Origin: Lantana camara
Taxonomy: Eukaryota; Streptophyta; Magnoliopsida; Lamiales; Verbenaceae
NCBI GenBank assembly: GCA_037501455.1
Contig: CM074860.1
Span: 46,386,501-46,450,500 of the forward strand
Length of the DNA stretch: 64,000 bases
Direction of reading: 5' to 3'
Shown here: positions 32,951 through 42,247 of the stretch, piece after piece
Numbering within the stretch: position 1 is the first letter of the stretch
Layout: each line of letters opens with the position of its first letter
The notes under the pieces: generated by a model
What the model saw: the letters and a program-made list of their open reading frames with translations, nothing else
Told to the model about the DNA's origin: nothing
Databases searched by the model: none
Translations under genes and position numbers: made by a program

Positions 32951-35461
32951 TGTAACGCCCCGATTTTCATTTATTAATACCTTATGTTTTAAATAATTTA
33001 TAAATTATATTTTTAAAATACTTTCATGAAAATTTTATGAATTTATTTCAAATTGAGAATTTCTTTCATGACTTGGAAATATTCATTTCGTAAAATATTT
33101 ACCTAGTATGATTTAATTACTAATTTGTCCCTAGTTAGATTTGTCTTAAACTCTAGGGACTTAATTGTATAACATTGAAGGACTTAATTGATCAATTCTC
33201 AAAACCTTATATCCTTCATCACATAACTTGAATTCTTGGGGGGTTAAGTGGTAAAATTGAATATTTCACACATTTCAAAAAGGGATGTTACGTTATATGT
33301 ATCTCCAAGCTTCCCTTGCTCTCATTTTGAGGAAAAATATCCCAACCACACTTGCTTATTGATCTCGGTTCATACAAGAAAGAAAAGGGAAGAGATTTCA
33401 TACTTTTCATCAAGAATTATCCAGAAATATTTCAAGAATTGGGACTTGATCATCATCTTCATCCACCATCTTCATTTCTTTCTCATTCAAGGTTGGTTGT
33501 GCACGAATTCTTGATTCTTGAGCATATTTGATTGAGCTAGGATTTGGGAATTATATGCTAGATGAGTTATTTGGAATTGGAAGCATGAGTATGTGATCAT
33601 ATCATGAATTATGGCATGATTTGTGCATGAATTTAATGGAAAATCAAGCTTGAATGATCAATATGAACTTGAGTTAGAAACCTTGGAAATCTTGAGGACA
33701 TAGCAACTTTTATGTGTTTAAGGGTGATATTATTATTCTATGAATGTTTATGCATCATATTTCCAGAAGTGAATAACTTGGTTGATTGGAAATGGAATTT
33801 TGGTGTTATTGTTATGCATTCCCGTAGCCCTCCCCTGTTTTGCTCTGCTTCTGTAAGTTGCAGAAGCTAGGAACGACCGTTCCCAGCCTCAAGGCATTGC
33901 GGGAACGGGCGTTCCCACCTTTTAAATCAAAAACTAGGCGGCCGAGCATGGGAACGGCCGTTCCCATTTTGGCCTTGGTGCCGGAAGGGTCGTTCCCATC
34001 TAAGGCGCATTTTTAACATGGAAGTCGTTGGTGCGTTTTGAGATTTATGGGAACGACCGTTCCCATTTACAAAGGCAACCCGGAACGGCCGTTCCCACCC
34101 CGCTGACAGAACAAAATATTCTGCATAAAATTACAATTTTAGCCCCTCGATCCGACGACTTCTTTGACCTCGATTTGCTATTATATGATCTAATATGTAA
34201 TGAAACAACATGTTTTCATGCCACATTGTATATTGCATGTCATCTCGATGCATTTCCGCCGTTCGTCATATTTGGTCCATTTTAGAGTCATGTCTCACGT
34301 GTACACGTCGTGTTTGCACAGATCCTTTTCTCATGACGTGGACCAGGGGCCGTAGGCCGTGTCTTGACTTGCGTTTGTCGGTAAAGGTGAGGTTTAGTTA
34401 TTAATTATCTAGAACCCTATAACCTTTATATGGATTTCGGCCAAACTACACATGAGTATATCTTTATAATCGTTTTCCAACAACAAGGGATTTAATACCT
34501 ACTCGTGTATCATGTTATAAATCGTGTTGCCTGAAACTAATCGTGTTGATGACAAGTAAATCGTGTATCGTGTATCGTGTATCGTGTTTATGGGCCCGAG
34601 GGTGAGTGTTTGAGCCAACCGGGAAGGCATAGGGCTGACGGGTAACTCATAACACCTCTCTCACACCGTGGGGATGCCCCCTGAATCCACCAGGAGGTTT
34701 GGTGGAGGAAGGAGTCCCGTACGTGGGAGTCATGCTCCCGACGTGCACCGTGTTATCGTGGGTGGTTCGGGCCTTCCAAACCCACCACCAATGGTGAAGG
34801 GTGGATTTCGTGTTATTGATCGTGTGCACTTTAATGACTTGCATGATAACTTAATTAAATGAAAGTGCAACCCTTGTTCACTGTCGAGGTTGGTTGGAGA
34901 TCGTACACGCCCCTCGCCAGGGCCACTGATTGTTATAATAAACGCGATTATCGTTTTAAACCTGATAGTTGTAATCTCGGGCGAGTTTTATGTTATTCTT
35001 GCACCTATATTATTTTAATTACAAAACCTTACCCGAGATTATAACTTGGATGTTACTTGTGTTCATATATGTTATGCCCCTCACTCGGTCTTCACAGACT
35101 GATGCCTCCACCTTTCAGGTTTTGTTCGTGGCGTGCTAGGCGGGAGTCGGATTGTGTCAGTCCAGCTGAGTCTATCATAGCTTTTCTTCTCATGTATTAA
35201 CCGTTCAGATTATCATGTTAATAGTTCTAAGTACATATATGTGAATGTACTTTGGAAGATGATAATGTATTGCTATGATGATATAATGCTCTTATGCTTC
35301 CGCTTTATATTGTTACATGTGTAAGTTATCCCGCCTAGCCGGTCGTGTTTTGCATTGTCACCCGTTCGCTATAGGTTGGTTCATGTACGGATCGCCCATT
35401 TCGTACGTGGATTGACCTATAGTGCGGGGGTGTGACACCTCCACGTGTAAGGGGTGTTACA
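32951..35461 (+). repeat. Gyp5 5' LTR
   Basis: Starts tgtaacgccc and ends ggggtgttaca. It is colinear with 37196-39704 and, inverted, with the Gyp1 LTR. It contains a palindrome array, a short atcgtgt repeat at 34558-34590 and the closing CCCGTTCGCTATAG block. Confidence 0.97.
33868..34098. repeat. Paired palindrome array in Gyp5 5' LTR, 6 copies
   Basis: Palindromes of the GGAACGNCCGTTCC type are centred at 33876.5, 33908.5, 33957.5, 33989.5, 34056.5 and 34088.5: three pairs of exactly 32 bp with 49 and 67 bp between pairs. TGCAGAA (33859-33865) and TTCTGCA (34119-34125) bracket the array. Confidence 0.96.
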
Positions 35462-35468
35462 TTTAAGG

Positions 35469-35482
35469 TGGTATCAGAGCCC
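35469..35482 (+). promoter_or_regulatory. Gyp5 primer binding site
   Basis: tggtatcagagccc, 7 nt after the LTR, fits initiator tRNA-Met. Downstream, a GTGAGT at 35557-35562 and a pyrimidine-rich CAG at 35765-35767 directly before the gag ATG could delimit a leader intron. Confidence 0.93.
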
Positions 35483-35768
35483 GGTTGTAAAACCGAGGTT
35501 CTCCCGTCGTGTCGTGTCACGTCTAGGTCGAACGACATAGGATTAATTGATACTTGGTGAGTCTTGCATCTTATTTGGAGCTACTTGGACTTACCTGAAA
35601 TTACTTGAATTAGCTAAATTACTCAATAAGTTGTGCCTTGCATTGATTTCTGCTATTAATTTCAATTAATTGATCTTGAATTATGTGGTATACTTGTATT
35701 CTATGACTGTAATTATGTTCATTAGCATTTCCTAATCCAACATGCATATCTAGTGTTTCAATTACAGG

Positions 35769-36819
35769 ATGCCTCAACATAGGAGACATCATCATGATCA
35801 TTCTCCTCGTGCTCCTTCACCCCCTTCTGCTCAGCCATAAGATTTTATGAATGCGGTGGTCTGGTTAATTGATCAGAGACTTCAAGAACGGGTTCCTCCA
35901 GCACCACCTGCACCGATAGCCCCACAGGAAAACCCTATCTCTGCTATACTACGGGAATTTCAGAATCAGTAACCTCCCAAATTTTATAAGGGCAATGATA
36001 TCCAGGCAGAGATGTGGTTAAAGGAGGTAGAAAGAGTTTGGCAGCTTATCCCGTGTGACACTCAGGAAAAAGGCTCGCTGCACTCTTACCCTGAGCCAGG
36101 GCGAGGCTTATTCGTGGTGGGAAGGTACTCACATAGTACTAGAGGCTGCCGAGGAATCTATTACTTGGGAACTATTCGTTCGGGAATTCAAAAATAAGTT
36201 CATTCCCCTAGCTTCCCGCACTCGTAGGTTGAGGGAGTTCACTGAGTTGAAACAAGGAGGGAGATCGGTTGGCGAGTATATTGCAGAGTTTGAAAGATTA
36301 TCTCGTTACGCTCCCAACATAGCAAACGATGACTTTCACAAGGCGACACAATTCGTGCGGGGACTTAGGCCGGATATCCAGGATGCCTTGAAAGCTGCCA
36401 ACACGAGTACCTGGGCCAAGGCTACCACTAAAGCATTGAAAGTCGAAGATTCGGACAATGCAAGAACGTCTATTCCTCACTTTGAACCGGATCCAGCCTC
36501 GGGATCAGGACAGGATTCCAACACAATGAAAAGGTCCAATGCTGCTTCAATTTCACTTTCCCAGGGAAGGACCAAAAGGAAAAAGTCCCAGATCGATAAA
36601 TCAACTTCAGAGAAGGTATCTGTTACATTGCCATCACGATCGGGGAAACCACTTTGCACTTATTGTGGATGGGATACACATACCTATGATGGATGTAGAA
36701 AGCGTTTACGGTTATGTTTTCGTTGTGGAAGTTCCGAACATCAAATTGATACGTGTCCAAAACGGAAAGAGCGGTCCACCGGGGGTCAGAGCTCACTTAA
36801 CAGGCAAGAACCACGGTGA
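35769..36819 (+). pseudogene. Gyp5 gag (broken)
   Basis: ATG at 35769, then His-rich and proline-rich segments as in Gyp1. In-frame stops occur at about 35838 (after the proline/glutamine run) and about 35970 (before PPKFYKG). A one-base insertion near 36066 shifts the frame. From 36055 the frame continues for 254 codons through [44 protein letters not shown] and two CCHC knuckles (CTYCGWDTHTYDGC and CFRCGSSEHQIDTC) to a stop at 36817-36819. Sequence identity with Gyp1 Gag is high in the core, so both belong to one family. No protease follows. Confidence 0.92.
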
Positions 36820-36995
36820 ACGGTACCTTCAAACATGTATATCATGAGCATCATGGATTTTATTATTAATATAGCTTTTGCTAGCAACAAAGTACTTCGG
36901 TATGAAGGATAAATTAGTGTGATTAACGTTACTATACTTGCTTCTGATGTGACAAATGTTTCTATCATTGTTCTGGAGTGCTACTTGGTGTATAT

Positions 36996-37128
36996 TCGAG
37001 AGACGGGGTTCTCTCCTAACTTGTTTGAGAGACGGGGCACTCTCATCCTTACCGAGAAACGGGGTTTTCTCACTTCTTATTGAAAGACGGGGTTCTTTCA
37101 TTCTTGTTCAAGAGACGGGGTCTCTTAT
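36996..37128 (+). repeat. Five-hairpin array with ACGGGG loops, 27-29 bp period
   Basis: Five inverted repeats with 5-bp stems and a 7-8 nt loop starting ACGGGG are centred at 37006.5, 37035.5, 37062.5, 37090.5 and 37118. Stems are GAGAG/CTCTC (twice), GAGAA/TTCTC, GAAAG/CTTTC and AAGAG/CTCTT. Each difference from GAGAG is matched on the other side. It lies in the 3' untranslated part of the element, about 50 bp before the polypurine tract. Confidence 0.93.
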
Positions 37129-37180
37129 GGCTTGTGCATCATTTTAAGCTTGACAGTGGACCTGGGGACCAGGTCCTTTT

Positions 37181-37195
37181 AAGGGGGGGGAGAGT
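37181..37195 (+). promoter_or_regulatory. Gyp5 polypurine tract
   Basis: aagggggggggagagt directly before the 3' LTR start, as expected for the plus-strand primer. Confidence 0.93.
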
Positions 37196-39704
37196 TGTAA
37201 CGCCCCGATTTTCATTTATTAATACCTTATGTTTTAAATAATTTATAAATTATATTTTTAAAATACTTTCATGAAAATTTTATGAATTTATATCAAATTG
37301 AGAATTTCTTTCATGACTTGGAAATATTCATTTCGTAAAATATTTACCGAGTATGATTTAATTACTAATTTGTCCCTAGTTAGATTTGTCCTAAACTCTA
37401 GGGACTTAATTGTATAACATTTGAAGGACTTAATTGATCAATTCTCAAAACCTTATATCCTTCATCGCATAACTTGAATTCTTGGGGGGTTAAGTGGTAA
37501 AATTGAATATTTCACACATTTCAAAAAGGGATGTTACGTTATATGTATCTCCAAGCTTCCCTTGCTCTCATTTTGAGGAAAAATATCCCAACCACACTTG
37601 CTTATTGATCTCGGTTCATACAAGAAAGAAAAGGGAAGAGATTTCATACTTTTCATCAAGAATTATCAAGAAATATTTCAAGAATTGGGACTTGATCATC
37701 ATCTTCATCCACCATCTTCATTTCTTTCTCATTCAAGGTTGGTTGTGCATGAATTCTTGATTCTTGAGCATATTTGATTGAGCTAGGGTTTGGGAATTAT
37801 ATGCTAGATGAGTTATTTGGAATTGGAAGCATGAGTATGTGATCATATCATGAATTATGGCATGATTTGTGCATGAATTTAATGGAAAATCAAGCTTGAA
37901 TGATCAATATGAACTTGAGTTAGAAACCTTGGAAATCTTGAGGACAAAGCAAGTTTTATGTGTTTAAGGGTGATATTATTATTCTATGAATGTTTATGCA
38001 TCACATTTCCAGAAGTGAATAACTTGGTTGATTGGAAATGGAATTTTGGTGTTGTTGTTATGCATTCCCGTAGCCCTCCCCTGTTTTGCTCTGCTTCTGT
38101 AAGTTGCAGAAGCTGGGAACGACCGTTCCCAGCCTCAAGGCATTGCGGGAACGGGCGTTCCCACCTTTTAAATCAAAAACTAGGTGGCCGAGCATGGGAA
38201 CGGTCGTTCCCATTTTGGCCTTGGTGCCGGAAGGGCCGTTCCCATCTAAGGTGCATTTTTAACATGGAAGTCGTTGGCGCGTTTTGAGATTTATGGGAAC
38301 GACCGTTCCCATTTACAAAGGCAACCCGGAACGGCCGTTCCCACCCCGCTGACAGAACAAAATATTCTGCATAAAATTACAATTTTAGCCCCTCGATCCG
38401 ACGACTTCTTTGACCCCGATTTGCTATTATATGATCTAATATGTAATGAAACAACATGTTTTCATGCCACATTGTATATTGCATGTCATCTCGATGCATT
38501 TTCGCCGTTCGTCATATTTGGTCCATTTTAGAGTCATGTCTCACGTGTACACGTCGTGTTTGCACAGATCCTTTTCTCGTGACGTGGACCAGGGGCCGTA
38601 GGCCGTGTCTTGACTTGCGTTTGTCGGTAAAGGTGAGGTTTAGTTATTAATTATCTAGAACCCTATAACCTTTATATGGATTTCGGCCAAACTACACATG
38701 CGTATATCTTTATAATCGTTTTCCAACAACAAGGGATTTAATACCAACTCGTGTATCATGTTACAAATCGTGTTGCCTGAAACTAATCGTGTTCATGACA
38801 AGTAAATCGTGTATCGTGTATCGTGTTTATGGGCCCGAGGGTGAGTGTTTGAGACAACCGGGAAGGCATAGGGCTGACGTGTAACTCATAACACCTCTCT
38901 CACACCGTGGGGATGCCCCCTGAATCCACCAGGAGGTTTGGTGGAGGAAGGAGTCCCGTACGTGGGAGTCATGCTCCCGACGTGCACCGTGTTATCGTGG
39001 GTGGTTCGGGCCTTGCAAACCCACCACCAATGGTGAAGGGTGGATTTCGTGTCATTGATCGTGTGCACTTTAATAACTTGCATGATAACTTAATTAAATG
39101 AAAGTGCAACCCTTGTTCAATGTCGAGGTTGGTTGGAGATCGTGCACGCCCCTCGCCAGGGCCACTGATTGTTATAATAAACGCGATTATCGTGTTAAAC
39201 CTGATAGTTGTAATCTCGGGCGAGTTTTATGTTATTCTTGCACCTATATTATTTTAATTACAAAACCTTACCCGAGATTATAACTTGCATGTTACTTGTG
39301 TTCATATATGTTATGCCCCTCACTCGGTCTTCACAGACTGACGCCTCCACCTTTCAGGTTTTGTTCGTGGCGTGCTAGGCGGGAGTCGGGTCGTGTCTTT
39401 CAGTCCAGCTGAGTCTAGCATAGCTTTTCTTCTCATGTATTAACCGTTCAGATTATCATGTTAATAGTTCTAAGTACATATATGTGAATGTAATTTGGAA
39501 GATGATAATGTATTGCTATGATGATATAATGCTCTTATGCTTCCGCTTTATATTGTTACATGTGTAAGTTATCCCGCCTAGCCAGTCGTGTTTTGCATTG
39601 TCACCCGTTCGCTATAGGTTGGTTCATGTACGGATCGCCCATTTCGTACGTGGATTGACCTATAGTGCGAGGGTGTGACACCTCCACGTGTAAGGGGTGT
39701 TACA
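37196..39704 (+). repeat. Gyp5 3' LTR
   Basis: Starts tgtaacgccc and ends ggggtgttaca, followed by the TSD gacat. Almost identical to the 5' LTR. It carries the same array at 38114-38343 with identical spacings. Confidence 0.97.
38114..38343. repeat. Paired palindrome array in Gyp5 3' LTR, 6 copies
   Basis: Centres at 38122.5, 38154.5, 38203.5, 38235.5, 38302.5 and 38334.5 give pairs of 32, 32 and 32 bp, separated by 49 and 67 bp as in the 5' LTR. Confidence 0.96.
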
Positions 39705-40052
39705 GACATAATCACACAAGCAAGTCTCAGCAGAGTCAAGGTCGACACTCCCACTGTCTGTCGGACTCTCGACTTGGAAAAGTTTCTAATCCTCGCCTAT
39801 GGAGTTAAGAACTTGCTTCACGTGTCTTTCCCATAACGACAAAGTTCTTAACGGCCTCATCGGATTAGGGGAGTTCAATACATGCAAACACACAGTCAAC
39901 CCAAACAAACATAATAAGCACATAAAGAAGTGAATGACTATAAACAAAATCATCTCGTTTATTATTCAAAGACTGTTTGTGATTTTACAAGGAAATAGTA
40001 AAGCCAAAAGCTGCTTTAAGGGCAGTATTCCTAACAATGTGCCACTTGCTCG

Positions 40053-40574
40053 TCAAAGCCATTCAGGAACTAATCTAAGACCCATGTTTTGAAGATGTCC
40101 TTCGAAAGACTGTTGACTAAGGGCCTTAGTAAGTGGATCTACCATGTTCTCTGTCGATGTGACCCTTTCAATTTGCACATCTCCACTCTTGATGATATCA
40201 GGGATTAAGTGATACTTCCTCAAAATGTGCTTGGTCCTTTGGTGAGATCTTGGTTCTCTTTTTTGAGCAACCGCCCCGGTGTGGTCGCAAAACACTGTAA
40301 CGGGGTCTTTAATGCTAGGAATTATACCCAGCTTGTGGATGAAGTTTCTTACCGAAACACTTTCCTTAGATGCATCGTTTGCAGCTAAGTATTCGGCCTC
40401 TGTGGTCGAATTTGCAGTGGTCGCTTGCTTGGAACTTTTCCAACTCACTACTCCGCCTTTCAGGCAGAATATGTATCCTGACATGGATTTAAAGTCATCC
40501 ATGTCTGATGCAAAGCTTACATCAAAGTATCCTCTAATGACAAGATCTTGCTGGCCTCCGTAAACCAAGAACAA
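40053..40574 (-). pseudogene. CopA RNase H (C-terminus of polyprotein)
   Basis: The 173-residue ORF ends at the natural polyprotein stop 16 bp from the 3' LTR. It shows the copia RNase H pattern: aspartate in YFDVSFASD, GYIFCLKGGVVSWKSSKQ, TTEAEYLA, FCDHTGAV, RTKHI and LTKALS near the end. The catalytic residues visible are present, with some family positions altered (DVSFASD for DASFASD). It is not linked to a readable RT. Confidence 0.92.
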
Positions 40575-41546
40575 ATCCTTAGTTCTTCGTAAGTACTTAA
40601 GGATGTTCTTTACAGCAGTCTAATGACCTTCAGCAGGGTCAGATTAGAATCGGCTAGTCACGCTAAGTGCATAAGCCACATCCGGTCGAGTACATAGCAT
40701 CGCACACATTATGCTTCCTATAGCTATGCATAAGGAATTTTGGACATCCTGGACTTCTCAAGTTCAGTCTTGGGGTACAGTTTCTTCGAAAGAACTGTTC
40801 CCGGGCCCATTGGAAGTTTTCCACGCTTGGATTCTTCCATACTAAACCTCTTTAGTACTTTGTCTATGTAAACCGACTGTGATAATCCTAATAATCTCCT
40901 AGATCTATCCCGATAGATCTTTATCCCGAGAATGTAGGATACATCACCAAGGTCCTTCATCTCAAATTGGTTCGATAACCAAGATTTAGTTACTTTCATG
41001 TCATCCTTTGCATTCCCAATGAGAGGGATCTCATCTACATAAAGTATCAAAATTTAACCGAGGTTTCCAATTCTTTCTGGTACATGCAGGACACATTCGG
41101 ATTTTGAATAAAGCCGAACGATTTGACTACTTCATCAAATCGGATGTTCCAATTTGAGATTGATCTTTGAAGCTTGTTTCAACCCCGTAGATTGATCTTT
41201 GAAGCTTACAAACCTTTTGTCCGCTCCCACTGAATGTGAAGCCCATGGGTTGCTCCATGTAAATGTCTTTGTCAATGTCTCCATTGAGAAAGGCAGTTTT
41301 CACATCCATTTTCTATATTTCATAGTCATAATATGCAGCAATAGCAAGCAAGATCCTAATGGATTTTTACATTGCAACCGGGGAGAAGGTTTCATCAAAG
41401 TCTACACCTGGTCTTTGAGTGAAACCCTTACCAACTAATCTTACTTTAAAGGCTGCCACGCTTCCATCTACTCCAAGCTTGCGCTTATATATCCATTTGC
41501 ACCCTATGGGCCTGATCCCATCTGGTGGATCAACTAAGGTCCAGAC
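40575..41546 (-). pseudogene. CopA reverse transcriptase (decayed)
   Basis: Open pieces at 41127-41309 (MDVKTAFLNGDI, YMEQPMGF, KVCKLQRSIYG) and 40724-41050 (ILYVDEIPLIGN, FEMKDLGDVSYILGI, GLSQSVYIDKVLKRF) are separated by stops and frameshifts. The RT catalytic box reads YVDE where YVDD is required, so the enzyme would be inactive even without the stops. A duplicated bit of sequence near 41160-41210 (gattgatctttgaagctt twice) explains the break after KLQRSIYG. Confidence 0.9.
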
Positions 41547-42247
41547 TTAGTTAGAGTACATGGAATCCATTTCGGACTTCATTGCTTCTTTCCACTGTTC
41601 AGATTCCGAATCTAACAGTGCCCCCTCATAAGTTAATGGATCATTATCCATTTGAGATGTTTGGTGGAGAAAACCATACCATCTCTCTGGTTGTCTAGGA
41701 ATGCATTCAGAACGTCTTACTAGAGGAGGATTTTTGCGTGTATCACTCTCTGCGATTGGCTGAGGGACGCCAGTCTGCATACTTGGCGTGAGACCTTGGT
41801 TTGGAACTTCTCCGAGTTCTTCGATCTTGCCTTCCTTTTCTTTAAGGAACGAGTCCTCAAGAAAAGTAACATTTCTTGACACAAAGACCTTTTGTTCAAG
41901 AGGATCGTAGAAATAATATCCTATTGACTCTTTAGGATATCCTACGAAGTTACATAATCTTGATCTAGCTTCAAGCTTACCTCCCACTGTCCTCTTCACG
42001 TAAGCAGGATAACCCCAAATTCTTAAGTAAGAATAGTTAGGGATTTTGCCAAACCACATCTCAAATGGGGTTTTGGGTACAGATTTGGAGGGAACAAGAT
42101 TCAAAATCTTAACTGCTAATTCTAAGGCATAGCCCCAGAATGAAGGTGGCAATTCAGTAAAACTCATCATGGAACGAACAATATCAAGTAGGGGTCTGTT
42201 CCATCGTTCCGAAACTCTATTTAACTAAGGAGTTCCCGGAGGAGTCC
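41547..42247 (-). pseudogene. CopA integrase C-terminal part to RT start
   Basis: Continues the integrase interrupted by SoloD. The DDE glutamate is in RVSER (near 42215), preceded by an in-frame TAG at about 42223. Then follow MMSFTELPPSFWGYAL, KTPFEMW, GYPKESIGYYFYDP and the linker to the RT start (EQWKEAMKSEMDSMYSN). A stop at about 41547 ends the frame just before the first RT motif. Copia integrases have this GKx-like C-terminal region of about 200 residues. Confidence 0.9.

Larger units (their letters stand above)
32951..39704 (+). mobile_element. Gyp5: gag-only gypsy element with intact LTRs and TSD
   Basis: Two near-identical LTRs (2511 and 2509 bp) flank a 1734-bp internal region with primer site, decayed gag, a hairpin array and a polypurine tract. 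TSD gacat at 32946-32950 and 39705-39709. There is no protease, RT or integrase, so it must have moved with enzymes of a relative such as Gyp1, or lost pol after insertion. The two LTRs differ at a few dozen sites by eye and by one short (atcgtgt)n length change near 34560, so the insertion is not very recent. Confidence 0.97.
31264..40036 (-). repeat. CopA 3' LTR (split by Gyp5)
   Basis: Segments 31264-32950 and 39710-40036, together about 2.0 kb. The join is confirmed by the uninterrupted homologous run at 60050-60070. On the minus strand TGTATAAATACA (31648-31659) is a good TATA box. Many short TTAATTAA-type blocks lie at 31730-31960. Confidence 0.93.

Noticed and set aside
33248..33514. 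ORF of 88 residues repeated at 37494-37760
   Set aside because: It is duplicated only because it lies in both LTRs of Gyp5. No protein features, and the related LTRs do not keep the frame.
33868..34098. Regularly spaced short palindromes resemble a CRISPR array
   Set aside because: The setting is plant LTR retrotransposons. Repeats are paired rather than evenly spaced, sit inside transposable LTR copies, and there are no cas genes or unique spacers.
34558..34590. (atcgtgt)n run as telomere-like repeat
   Set aside because: Only about four units, sequence unlike plant TTTAGGG, and located inside an LTR; simple slippage.
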